Of a stretch of 10,773 nucleotides of DNA, positions 1 to 6,305 are shown piece after piece. Source of the stretch: Candidatus Neomicrothrix sp. UBA4742 (lineage in GTDB: Bacteria; Actinomycetota; Acidimicrobiia; Acidimicrobiales; Acidimicrobilacustridaceae). The notes under the pieces were generated by a model. That model was not told the DNA's origin. It saw only the letters and a program-made list of their open reading frames with translations, and ran no database searches. The stretch's first letter is position 1. Every line of letters starts with the position of its first letter. The DNA lies in assembly GCA_002403895.1 (NCBI GenBank), contig DHIQ01000234.1, positions 14,342 through 25,114 of the forward strand. Reading direction: 5' to 3'. The position numbers and the translations under genes are program-made.

Positions 1-1
1 G

Positions 2-199
2 GGGGAGGAGCCGTTCCGTGAGCCGAGCCGGCGTATGGCGGAGACCATCCCCGGCGCCCGCCTGGCGGTGATCGCCGACGGCGGGCACAGCCCGCAGTTT
101 GAGGCACCGGCCGGATGGTGGGAGGCCGTGGCCGGCTTCCTCGACGAGGTGGCCGCCACCGACCCCGAGCCCAGCAGGGCGGCGTCGACCTCGAGCTGA
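2..199 (+). CDS. Alpha/beta-hydrolase fold protein, C-terminal 65 residues (5' truncated by window edge)
   Basis: The reading frame is open from base 2 and stops at TGA 197-199, so the start lies outside the window. What remains reads as the last part of an alpha/beta hydrolase. A strand ending 'ARLAVIADGGHSPQFEAP' carries the His expected as the catalytic histidine in the family's usual 'GHSPQxExP' context, and an amphipathic helix 'WWEAVAGFLDEV' closes the fold. The nucleophile and acid are not in the window, so substrate cannot be inferred. A short Ser/Ala/Pro-rich tail follows. It converges on the metallopeptidase gene on the other strand, with 24 bases between the two stops and no obvious terminator hairpin. 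The family call rests on this short C-terminal signature only. Confidence 0.7.
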   Translation, partial: GEEPFREPSRRMAETIPGARLAVIADGGHSPQFEAPAGWWEAVAGFLDEVAATDPEPSRAASTSS

Positions 200-223
200 T
201 CCGCCGGCCGAGTTCCTTCGTGA

Positions 224-673
224 TCACTCCGGCGGCAGGCTGTCGAGGAAGGCATCGAGGGCGCGTGCTGCCACGCTGACGGGAACTTCGAACTGGTCCG
301 CCACCTCCGCGGGGCCGACGCTGGTGCCTGCTCGTGCCGAGGCGCGGACGAACTGTTCGAGCAGCTCAGTGGGCACGAGTCGGTTCGCCACCTCACGATC
401 GACGCTGCGTTCGTCGCCGTCGACGAACGAGGCCAGACCGCGGAAGACTCCGATGGACGTGACGCCTCCACCGCGCTCGTGGTGGATCAGCTCGTGGGTC
501 AGTACCGCTCGCCGGTCTTCACCCTGGAGTTCGGGGTCGATGACGATCACGCCGAGCTCGCCGGCCCGGGCGTAGAAGCCCCCGCCCATGAGCCGGGCGA
601 TGGGGTGGAACGACAGGACGAGGTCGTCGCGTTCGGCGACGGCGCGCCAGGGGTCGAACGGCTCGTCGATCAC
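224..673 (-). CDS. ImmA/IrrE-family (DUF955-type) zinc metallo-endopeptidase
   Basis: The product is 149 residues from a GTG start at 673 (671-673 on the plus strand read CAC). A gluzincin motif 'HELIHH' lies at residues 60-65, with His60, Glu61 and His64 as zinc ligands and catalytic base. Glu94 in 'VDREVANRLV' sits where this family places its third ligand, the 'ExxA' helix. The order of strand, HExxH helix, 'ERGG' and ligand helix, and the small size, match ImmA/IrrE peptidases. In ICEBs1, ImmA cleaves the XRE repressor ImmR to relieve repression. Here an XRE protein is encoded 51 bases upstream on the same strand, so the likely role (inferred) is conditional proteolysis of a repressor. 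The start has no strong Shine-Dalgarno, so translation may depend on the upstream gene. The family is confident and the substrate is not known. Confidence 0.88.
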   Translation of the reverse strand: MIDEPFDPWRAVAERDDLVLSFHPIARLMGGGFYARAGELGVIVIDPELQGEDRRAVLTHELIHHERGGGVTSIGVFRGLASFVDGDERSVDREVANRLVPTELLEQFVRASARAGTSVGPAEVADQFEVPVSVAARALDAFLDSLPPE

Positions 674-692
674 CGCACCACGCTAGGCGTGA

Positions 693-703
693 GGTGTGAC
701 ACC
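693..703. repeat. 11-bp palindrome between the XRE and metallopeptidase genes
   Basis: GGTGT-G-ACACC is a perfect 5+1+5 palindrome in the 51-base gap between the XRE stop (725-727) and the peptidase GTG. It could be a small operator or a weak mRNA hairpin. An arm this short can arise by chance in GC-rich DNA. Confidence 0.25.
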
Positions 704-724
704 GCCGAGCTGAGCGGTTGGGGA

Positions 725-1123
725 TTACCGCTGGTGGCCGGCGGCGAGTCCTTCGACGTAGCCCTGGACCATGGCCTGCTCTTCGGGCGTGAGCTCGAGG
801 TATTTCCGGGCGAAGCCGGACGGGATGTTGCCGTCGAAGCGAGGAGGTGGGCTGGCAGGGGCCCGCTCGGGCGGGGTGGCCGCCTCGTCGTCGGTGGGTG
901 GGTCGCCCCCGGCCACGATGGTGTCAAACGTGTTGGCCGACCAGCCCAGGGCCCGCGAAACCCCTCGCACGGTGAGATCTTGATACCGGTCCCGGCCGGC
1001 GGACTCGATCAGGCGCCAGGTCGCCAGCGAGACCCTGGCTCGATCAGAGGCTTCCTGCTGAGTCCACCCGAGGTGGAGACGTCGGTTCCTGACGGCTTGT
1101 GCGACTCGCTTCCATGGCTCCAT
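725..1123 (-). CDS. XRE-family helix-turn-helix protein, likely partner/target of the adjacent metallopeptidase
   Basis: The product is 132 residues from ATG at 1121-1123. Residues about 5-70 form an XRE/Cro-C1 type HTH: 'VRNRRLHLGWTQQEASDRA' gives helices 1-2, 'SLATWRLIES' the recognition helix, and 'LTVRGVSRALGWS' the closing helices. A Pro/Ala/Asp-rich linker (about 72-98) leads to a short C-terminal helical stretch with 'LELTPEEQAMVQGYVEGL' (about 109-126), which could be a dimerisation or protease-recognition tail. The ImmA/IrrE-like peptidase gene follows on the same strand, giving a repressor-antirepressor arrangement. The gene is transcribed divergently from the XRE-fusion operon that starts at 1275, with 151 bases between the starts. 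No Shine-Dalgarno is visible in front of the ATG, so a leaderless or weak start is possible. The DNA-binding call is firm; the regulated targets are inferred. Confidence 0.85.
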   Translation of the reverse strand: MEPWKRVAQAVRNRRLHLGWTQQEASDRARVSLATWRLIESAGRDRYQDLTVRGVSRALGWSANTFDTIVAGGDPPTDDEAATPPERAPASPPPRFDGNIPSGFARKYLELTPEEQAMVQGYVEGLAAGHQR

Positions 1124-1124
1124 T

Positions 1125-1166
1125 CACACAGTCTCGCGGAAATAGGAAGCTATGGCTAGCTGTGTG
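1125..1166. promoter_or_regulatory. Spaced inverted repeat CACACAG...CTGTGTG next to the leftward XRE start
   Basis: CACACAG at 1125-1131 and CTGTGTG at 1160-1166 are perfect inverted copies separated by 28 bases. A second symmetric motif, AGCTA-TGGC-TAGCT (1148-1161), lies inside. The left arm almost touches the ATG of the leftward XRE gene, a position suited to autorepression. This is a candidate operator only. Confidence 0.35.
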
Positions 1167-1237
1167 GCGACAGGAACACGTTTCACTTTGATTGGTGTAC
1201 CACAGACAGCGCAAGGGAGAAAGAGAAGAATCTAGAC

Positions 1238-1267
1238 TTGACTAGGTTTTGATAGTCATGCTTATCT
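1238..1267 (+). promoter_or_regulatory. Candidate sigma70-type promoter of the seven-gene operon, probably leaderless
   Basis: TTGACT at 1238-1243 is a near-consensus -35 box. TTATCT at 1262-1267 is a plausible -10 after an 18-base spacer. A start site about 7 bases further on falls at or next to the ATG at 1275. No purine-rich Shine-Dalgarno precedes that ATG (the bases just upstream read CTCTGCTCC), which fits a leaderless transcript, common in Actinomycetota. The box assignment is by eye. Confidence 0.5.
1239..1258. promoter_or_regulatory. Inverted-repeat operator candidate TGACTA-N8-TAGTCA
   Basis: Perfect 6-bp arms at 1239-1244 and 1253-1258 are separated by 8 bases. The left arm overlaps the -35 box and the right arm lies in the promoter spacer, so a bound dimer would block RNA polymerase. 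The site fits an XRE-type dimer, with the product of the gene at 1275 or the divergent XRE as candidate binders. Confidence 0.5.
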
Positions 1268-1274
1268 CTGCTCC

Positions 1275-2177
1275 ATGCCCGTCAACCGCCATGCCCTCCG
1301 AGCGCTCCGGGAGCGATCGGGGTTGTCGGTGTCCGCACTGGCCGTGCTCGCTGCCGCCAGCCAGCCCCATCTCTCGAACATCGAGCGCGGCCGTCGCCAG
1401 GCCTCGCCCGCGCTGATCTGTCGTCTGGCTGAGGCGTTGAAGGTACCGGTGGTGGCGCTCCTCGCTGAGGCCGAGACCATCCCCGGCCGCGGCGCCCTCA
1501 CGGCCCGGCCGCCAGCGAGTCCCTCGTCGCCGCCCGGTGACGAGTCAACCCAGCATTGGAGCGACATGACCCACACCGCACCCTATTCGGACTCGTCCGT
1601 CCCACCTCCGGGGAGCCCGCCTGACACAAGCGGGTCCCGTAGCCATCTGGTCCAGGTACCTGGACCTCCCTCATCCGGGTCGGGTCTTGCGTCGCGGCGC
1701 GCCCGACGGGTTGGTCTCGGGGTTGCGGGGCTGATGACCGCCGCCGCCACCTTGGGGGTCGGCCCCGCAGCCCAGGCCGAGACGTACTACACCGGCCAGT
1801 GCTCGGTGCTCAGCACCGCACCGGGCGGCACGCAGCTGTACTACCGCTCGTTCCAGGCCGCCATCGTCGGGAGTATCGAGCAGGGTACGGGCAAGTACAT
1901 CTGGGACCACTACGACTACAAGTACTGGGTCGACCCCAGCCTGTCGTCCGGCGGCTCCAGCGACGAGGTCGTCAGCTTCTCGAGCGGCTACGACAGCGGC
2001 CTCCGCACGCCGTGGGCCTCACCTGACAACCACGGCAGCATCGGCAGTTGGCTCCACGAGTACAACTGGAAAGGCGCCAAGTCCTACTGGGGCTACACCA
2101 AGGTGAAGTTCCACGCCGCCTTCGACGTGCCTTCGGTGCCTGACCCGCACTGCGACGCCGCGACCGGAACGGTCTGA
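1275..2177 (+). CDS. XRE-HTH protein fused in frame to a membrane segment/signal sequence and an unknown extracytoplasmic domain
   Basis: The product is 300 residues. Residues about 5-68 are an XRE-type HTH ('LRALRERSGLSVSALAVLA', 'SQPHLSNIERGRR', 'LAEALKVPVVALL'). A disordered Pro/Ser/Gly-rich linker spans about 70-138. Then 'SRRARR' (140-145) precedes a hydrophobic segment (about 146-166) ending in 'AQA' (166-168), a good signal-peptidase site. The remaining 132 residues are rich in Tyr, Trp, Ser and Gly, with two cysteines (176 and 293) that could pair, and match no family I recognise. The whole reads either as a type II membrane regulator (HTH inside, sensor outside, the layout of RodZ) or as a precursor whose C-terminal domain is released. 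An internal ATG at 1566 (Met98), with GGAG four bases upstream, could give a secreted form without the HTH. It is the first gene of the operon, and the next start follows three bases after its stop. Confidence 0.8.
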   Translation: MPVNRHALRALRERSGLSVSALAVLAAASQPHLSNIERGRRQASPALICRLAEALKVPVVALLAEAETIPGRGALTARPPASPSSPPGDESTQHWSDMTHTAPYSDSSVPPPGSPPDTSGSRSHLVQVPGPPSSGSGLASRRARRVGLGVAGLMTAAATLGVGPAAQAETYYTGQCSVLSTAPGGTQLYYRSFQAAIVGSIEQGTGKYIWDHYDYKYWVDPSLSSGGSSDEVVSFSSGYDSGLRTPWASPDNHGSIGSWLHEYNWKGAKSYWGYTKVKFHAAFDVPSVPDPHCDAATGTV

Positions 2178-2180
2178 CCA

Positions 2181-3380
2181 GTGGCTGGGCCGCCCGACGA
2201 TCGGAGACGCCTCGGCGCTCCCGCCCGCCGCGCCGGGCGGTCCCGGCCGCTGGTAATGCTCGCCCTGCCCGTGTTGGCGCTGGCCGCCCTCACCCAATGG
2301 GACGTCATTTCGCTGCCGCCCGCGGGTCGGGTGGACGCCGTCGACATCGCCGACGCTCCGGTCTCGTCTCGACTGGCCTTCGGCTCGGTGGGCGCGCAGG
2401 GTGCCATCGTGTTCCGGGTCGGCCAACCGGTCCACGCCTGGGCCGTCGACGCCGCGGGGCACACCCGGTGGGAGCGCGACTTCGCCGACGGGGAGTACCT
2501 CGCCTGCGGACCATGCCCCGCTGCGGTGGTGCGCCACGCCGACGGCACCGTTTCGGCCATCAGCGCCACGGGTGACGCCGCCGCCCCACCCTCGGTGCTG
2601 GGGCCATTGTTGGTCAGGACCAGCTCGCCGGTGGGTGTGGTGCTCGCCTCGCTGGCCTCGGCAGGTCGGGTCACGTTCTTCGCCGCCACCAGCACCGGTC
2701 TGATCGAGTCGGGCACCTCCGCCGGTGCCCGGCTCGGTCAACCTCTCGTGGCGGTCACTCCGGCGGTTGACGGTGGCGCCGTGACCATCATGCAGGCCTC
2801 CGCCGACGCGCTGGCGCAGGGGGAGTTCCAGCTCCTGCATGTGAGCCCAATCGGTGAGACCGCCGAGACCGTGGCGCTTGACCCGCCCACTGCCCGACCG
2901 CTTCCGTGCCAGGTCACCGACGGCAACACCGTGGCCTACTTCCTGGCTTGGGGCGGTCCCGGTGCCGATGGAACCACCCGGGTCGTGGTCCATCACACCG
3001 ACGCTGGTCCGGCGTTTGACGCCACCGTGCGGGGCGTCTTCGACTCGTGCGCGGTCGGCCCCTCCGGCGTCGTGCTGGCCAACGCCGCCAACGGTGAAGA
3101 CGGCGACCTCACGAGGACGGTGGTCCGCCTGGTGTGGCTTGGCCCCACTGGCGCCGTCGATGCTCAAGCCACCGAACGGGTAGCGACAATCACCGCCTCG
3201 GTGGCCCTCGACGCCGGGTCCCGGCGAGCGGTGGTGGCGGGCAGCGGGGAAGCGGCCGTCTTGGTCGATGGAACCAGCCGGTTGCTTCTCCCGCCCGCCA
3301 GCGCCGTCGCTTTCGACGACTGTGGCGGCCTGTGGTCAGCCGACGCCGATGGCCATGTGAACCGACAGGAGCGTCCATGA
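2181..3380 (+). CDS. Membrane-anchored extracytoplasmic protein, probable beta-propeller (PQQ-repeat-like), function unknown
   Basis: The product is 399 residues from GTG at 2181, three bases after the preceding stop. An Arg-rich N-terminus is followed by one hydrophobic helix (about 23-40), predicting an N-in anchor with the rest outside. Repeated strand-turn units with aspartate/glycine turns, such as 'VHAWAVDAAGHTRWERDF' (84-101), 'HADGTVSAISATGD' (119-132) and 'GLWSADADGHVNRQ' (383-396), resemble PQQ/quinoprotein-like propeller blades. No catalytic residues are recognisable. Cysteines occur at 109, 112, 243, 290 and 381; the first two form 'CGPC', which could be a disulfide or a redox pair, but no thioredoxin fold surrounds them. 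No strong Shine-Dalgarno is seen, so translation is probably coupled to the upstream gene. Its place between the HTH-membrane protein and the ABC genes suggests a surface sensor or substrate-binding partner; this is inferred. Confidence 0.75.
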   Translation: MAGPPDDRRRLGAPARRAGRSRPLVMLALPVLALAALTQWDVISLPPAGRVDAVDIADAPVSSRLAFGSVGAQGAIVFRVGQPVHAWAVDAAGHTRWERDFADGEYLACGPCPAAVVRHADGTVSAISATGDAAAPPSVLGPLLVRTSSPVGVVLASLASAGRVTFFAATSTGLIESGTSAGARLGQPLVAVTPAVDGGAVTIMQASADALAQGEFQLLHVSPIGETAETVALDPPTARPLPCQVTDGNTVAYFLAWGGPGADGTTRVVVHHTDAGPAFDATVRGVFDSCAVGPSGVVLANAANGEDGDLTRTVVRLVWLGPTGAVDAQATERVATITASVALDAGSRRAVVAGSGEAAVLVDGTSRLLLPPASAVAFDDCGGLWSADADGHVNRQERP

Positions 3381-4045
3381 CGACCGAAACGACAGCGACG
3401 ACCGACGAGGTCGACACGACCAGCGAGACGATGCTGCGCGTCGAGGGCATGCGTATCGCCACCCGTCGGCGGTCGATCGGTCCATTCGACCTGCGCGTGA
3501 GCGCTGGTGAGCTCGTCGGCCTCGTCGGACCGAACGGGTCGGGCAAGACGACGCTGCTCCGGCTCGCCCTGGGCCTCGATCCGGCCACCACCGGATCGTC
3601 TCGGGTCCACGGTCGCCCGGTCGACCCCTGGCACCCGCCGCACCGAGTGGGGGCAGTTTTCGAAGCCGATGGCTGGCTGCCGTGGCTGTCAGGGCGCGAC
3701 AACCTGACCATCTTCGCCGAGGTCCACGGGGTGGATGGGGTGACCGTCGATGCCCAACTCGACGACGTCGGGCTCACGCCGGCCGCCGACCAGGCCGTTC
3801 GTCAGTACTCCCGAGGGATGCGTCAACGCTTGGCCATCGCCCGAGCGCAACTCCACTCGCCCCCGCTCTTGATCCTCGACGAGCCCACCGTTGCCCTCGA
3901 TCCCGCGGCCACCGGGTGGCTCGTCGAGGTGCTCGCCGACCACGTGGAAAGTGGAGGTGCGGCCGTGATCGCCAGTCACGATGACGCGTTCCTCGGCGCA
4001 CTCGATGCCCGGCGGGTGGCCGTCGAGCACGGTAGGTGCGGATGA
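3377..4045 (+). CDS. ABC transporter ATP-binding protein (BcrA/drug-export-like)
   Basis: The product is 222 residues starting at ATG 3377. The start overlaps the previous stop as ATGA and has AGGAG (3367-3371) five bases upstream. After a Thr/Glu-rich leader of about 18 residues comes a full nucleotide-binding domain: Walker A 'GPNGSGKT' (51-58), Q-loop region with Glu96 in place of Gln ('FEADGWLPWLSGRDNL'), signature 'YSRGMRQRLAIA' (144-155), Walker B 'LLILDEPT' (164-171), D-loop 'ALDP', and switch His201 in 'ASHD'. The Glu in the Q-loop and the YS-x-GM-x-Q signature are usual in BcrA-type exporters of peptides or antibiotics, so these are family features rather than damage. The protein should energise the two membrane proteins encoded directly downstream. 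Transport direction is probably export; the substrate is unknown. Confidence 0.93.
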   Translation: MTTETTATTDEVDTTSETMLRVEGMRIATRRRSIGPFDLRVSAGELVGLVGPNGSGKTTLLRLALGLDPATTGSSRVHGRPVDPWHPPHRVGAVFEADGWLPWLSGRDNLTIFAEVHGVDGVTVDAQLDDVGLTPAADQAVRQYSRGMRQRLAIARAQLHSPPLLILDEPTVALDPAATGWLVEVLADHVESGGAAVIASHDDAFLGALDARRVAVEHGRCG

Positions 4046-5355
4046 AACCGAGGAGCCTGGTCCACGCCGCCCTGGCCCGTCCCATGACCCGGGCGTTGCT
4101 GCTCGTCATGGCGGCGCTGGGGTGCTGGTACGCCTGGTCGCCAGGGACGTCGTTCGGCCTGGGTGGGGTCCTCGGTGGCTGGCGCCATGCCTCGGTCCAT
4201 CTGCTCGACGCCGGGCTGGTCCCGGTTGCCCTGGCTTCGGCGCTGATGGGTTCTACGTTCCGCGAACGTCGGGTGGACGAGGCGGTGCGCATGGCGGGGG
4301 TGGCCCGCTCCACGCTCGTGTCGAGCGTGGTGACCGCCGGTGCGGTGCTGGGACTCATCGTGCTGGCCGCGTTCGGCGCAGGGTGCGCGATCGGCGGGAT
4401 GGTGCGAGCGATGGCCAACGGCGGGTCTTGGTGGGCCGACGCCGGAGCGGTGGGACCACCTGTCCGTGCGCTCGTCGTCGATCTGCGGCTGGCGCTCGCC
4501 ATCGCCCTGGCCGGAGGGCTGGCGGCGTTGGTCGGGTGGCTGGCCGGACGTGATGACATCGCCGCGGTGATCGTGGTGGGGTTCACCGCCCCCTACCTCG
4601 AGCAAGGCGCCGCACTGGTGGTCCGAGTGCCTGCTGTCGTCGGCGTGTTGTCCCGGTCGCCGGTGGGCGCGCTGCGCGCCGTCACTCTCGCCAATGGTGG
4701 TCTCGCCGCTCCCGGTTTCGAGCGTCCCGCCTCGGTCGGGCTTTCCGCCCTCGTCCTGGCGGTGTGGATCCTCCTCGGCGTCATGGTGGCCCTGCCCCGC
4801 GCCAGGTCGGGAACGGTTGCCACCAGAAGTCGCTCGACGCCACGACGAACGAGCATCGCCACCATGGGCGGCGCTTCGGTCGCCGTCGTGTCATTGGTCG
4901 TCATCGTGCTCGTCGCCTCCACGATGACCTTCGGGGCGCTGGCGTCACCCGCCATCGCCCGGGGCCTGCCCTGGCGGTGGCAGCGCTCCTGGCGGGATGC
5001 TCACCGAGCCGGTTGGGCGTCGGACCAGGTCGTCGATCGGGCGCTCGACGATCTCCGGGCCGGCGGCGACGTCGATGCCGCCCTCGTGAACCGTTCGCAG
5101 GCGATCAGCCCCGAGGTGGCCGACGCCGTGCGCCGGGCGTCGCGCGTCGAACGCCAACCGGTCTCGTCGATGCGCGCCCCCGACCTGGTCGAAGTCCGGC
5201 TCGACTTCGACGAACCCATCACGTCCGGGGTCACCGCCTTTACCGTCTACGGACTACGCGTGGCGCTCGTGACGGGGCCTGACGGTCACTGGCGGGTGGA
5301 CGGAGTCGAAGGGCCGGTGGCGGTGCAGGGCCACGTCCGGGGGGGTGGCTCGTGA
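4042..5355 (+). CDS. ABC transporter membrane protein with a C-terminal extracytoplasmic domain
   Basis: The product is 437 residues. ATG 4042 is chosen because it overlaps the ATPase stop as ATGA and has GGTAGG five bases upstream; a GTG at 4036 would add two residues. Hydrophobic segments lie at about 17-33, 55-72, 93-120, 148-168, 172-201 and 231-251, a six-helix core like ABC-2-type permeases. After a basic loop a seventh helix (about 277-303) leads to a soluble region of about 130 residues, which should lie outside if the first six helices start and end in the cytoplasm. That region ends in strands 'LVEVRLDFDEP', 'AFTVYGLRVALV' and 'GHWRVDGVEG', recalling NTF2-like domains of Mce-associated or TcpC/VirB8-like proteins by pattern only. 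A fused outer domain is unusual for this permease type and may contact the propeller protein or the substrate. The permease role is well supported by context. Confidence 0.8.
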   Translation: MKPRSLVHAALARPMTRALLLVMAALGCWYAWSPGTSFGLGGVLGGWRHASVHLLDAGLVPVALASALMGSTFRERRVDEAVRMAGVARSTLVSSVVTAGAVLGLIVLAAFGAGCAIGGMVRAMANGGSWWADAGAVGPPVRALVVDLRLALAIALAGGLAALVGWLAGRDDIAAVIVVGFTAPYLEQGAALVVRVPAVVGVLSRSPVGALRAVTLANGGLAAPGFERPASVGLSALVLAVWILLGVMVALPRARSGTVATRSRSTPRRTSIATMGGASVAVVSLVVIVLVASTMTFGALASPAIARGLPWRWQRSWRDAHRAGWASDQVVDRALDDLRAGGDVDAALVNRSQAISPEVADAVRRASRVERQPVSSMRAPDLVEVRLDFDEPITSGVTAFTVYGLRVALVTGPDGHWRVDGVEGPVAVQGHVRGGGS

Positions 5356-6302
5356 CCCGGCTCCTGACCCGTCGATGCGGCCCCGGGACGGTCGCTCCCC
5401 GGGGTGACCGCTCTGGCCCCTTCCCCGAGATCTGGAGCCGAATCCACCCCCTGGAGAGATTCGGCTCCAGATTTGGTTCGTCGTGGCCGGTGGTGCGGCG
5501 GGCGCTGCGGCTCCCGAGCCGCCGAGCGCGGCGGTGGTGGATCGCCGCCGCCGGCGCCTGGGTGGCGGGAGCGTTGGGAGGCGTTGCCCCCGCGGCGTTC
5601 GTCGGTGACCCGTCGCCCGGGCTGGCTGCCTCGGCCGTGCTCGGGCTGGTGACCGTTGCGTTTCTCAGCCCCCTGCTCGTGACGCCCGTGATGGCGACCC
5701 TCATCGCCGACGACGATCGGACCCAGCTCGCCTCGGCCCTGCACACCGCCGGTGTCAACGCGCCGGTGCGCCTGGTGGCGCGGACCGTAACGACCGCGGA
5801 GGCGAGCCTGGCGTTGCTGACGGTGGGAGCTCTCGCCGGGGTGGTGTCCGGCCTCGGGTCAGGCCTCCGGTCGTCCGACGGCTTCGCGTCTGGTCTGCGT
5901 AGCGCGCCCGCCCTCTCGGGGGTCGTGGCCGCGGCAACCGTGCTCGTCGTGGGCTGGGTGCTTGCGGTCTTGGTGGCCACCGCCGCGGTGACGCCCGTGC
6001 GTTCGCTGCTCGTGCTCGTCGTGAGCTTCCTCGTCACCGGCGTGGTGGCGTCGTTCGTCTACTTCGTCCCTGCCCTGCGACCCGTCTTCTGGTGCATGCC
6101 GTGGGCGGCCCTGTGGCCCTTCGATGTCGAGTCGTTCAGCTCGGCCCAGTTCGCCGCCTCGATCCCGGTCGTGGTTCGGCTGGCGTCCGGCGGGGCGTGG
6201 CTGGCGATCCTCGCCGGGCTCGCTCTCCGGCGGCTCGTCGTCGATCCGTACCCGACCGCCACCGAGCCCGGGGCCGGTCGGCGTAGTTCCCGAGACCAGT
6301 GA
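5352..6302 (+). CDS. Second ABC transporter membrane protein (six-helix permease)
   Basis: The product is 316 residues from GTG 5352, which overlaps the upstream stop as GTGA and follows a G-rich tract that can act as Shine-Dalgarno. The first 46 residues are polar and Arg-rich, and a perfect palindrome lies within this stretch of DNA (5430-5472). The conserved-looking part begins near residue 47, where in-frame GTG codons (5490 and 5493) offer alternative but poorly preceded starts. Hydrophobic segments are at about 62-82, 91-115, 149-170, 188-213, 218-240 and 270-294, giving six helices and cytoplasmic ends. It probably pairs with the 437-residue permease as the second transmembrane half of a heterodimeric ABC exporter. 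No family-specific motif was recognised; the assignment rests on topology and operon position. Confidence 0.78.
   Translation: MTRLLTRRCGPGTVAPRGDRSGPFPEIWSRIHPLERFGSRFGSSWPVVRRALRLPSRRARRWWIAAAGAWVAGALGGVAPAAFVGDPSPGLAASAVLGLVTVAFLSPLLVTPVMATLIADDDRTQLASALHTAGVNAPVRLVARTVTTAEASLALLTVGALAGVVSGLGSGLRSSDGFASGLRSAPALSGVVAAATVLVVGWVLAVLVATAAVTPVRSLLVLVVSFLVTGVVASFVYFVPALRPVFWCMPWAALWPFDVESFSSAQFAASIPVVVRLASGGAWLAILAGLALRRLVVDPYPTATEPGAGRRSSRDQ
5430..5472. repeat. Perfect 15-bp inverted repeat (hairpin/REP-like element) inside the second permease gene
   Basis: The arm ATCTGGAGCCGAATC (5430-5444) is exactly inverted as GATTCGGCTCCAGAT (5458-5472) around a 13-base C-rich then purine-rich loop. The arms encode polar residues of the N-terminal extension of the permease (about residues 27-41). 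No T-run follows, so a classic intrinsic terminator is unlikely. It may be a dispersed palindromic element, an mRNA processing or stability hairpin, or a sign that the true start lies downstream at 5490 or 5493. Confidence 0.85.
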
Positions 6303-6305
6303 ACC

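Larger units (their letters stand above)
1124..1274. promoter_or_regulatory. Divergent intergenic regulatory region
   Basis: These 151 bases separate two divergently transcribed HTH genes and are visibly richer in A and T than the coding DNA around them. They hold a CACACAG/CTGTGTG inverted repeat near the leftward gene (1125-1166), a smaller AGCTA-TGGC-TAGCT repeat within it (1148-1161), an 18-base all-purine run (1213-1230), and the rightward promoter with its overlapping TGACTA/TAGTCA repeat (1238-1267). I could not assign convincing -35/-10 boxes to the leftward XRE gene. Two sets of symmetric sites fit control by one or both flanking HTH proteins, but binding is inferred. Confidence 0.6.

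Noticed and set aside
479..1159. 226-codon plus-strand reading frame across the peptidase and XRE genes
   Set aside because: It lies opposite two genes with clear motifs, and its composition (Gly, Val, Arg rich) is that of a GC-rich shadow frame.
1275..2177. Secreted domain as a lactococcin 972-family bacteriocin, suggested by a signal-like segment and nearby ABC genes
   Set aside because: The mature part is about twice the usual length, and I could not line up the family's Gly/Tyr/Trp pattern or its C-terminus. It is left as unknown.
2019..3167. Long minus-strand frame opposite the propeller gene
   Set aside because: It is Gly/Arg/His-rich without recognisable domain or ribosome-binding site, and antisense to a well-spaced operon gene.
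3134..3376. Longer N-terminus for the ABC ATPase
   Set aside because: It would overlap the propeller gene by about 240 bases and adds Arg/Trp-rich nonsense; ATG 3377 has a Shine-Dalgarno and an ATGA junction.
3470..3720. Q-loop glutamate (Glu96) as a damaged ABC ATPase
   Set aside because: Glutamate at this place is usual in BcrA-like ATPases, and all other motifs are intact.
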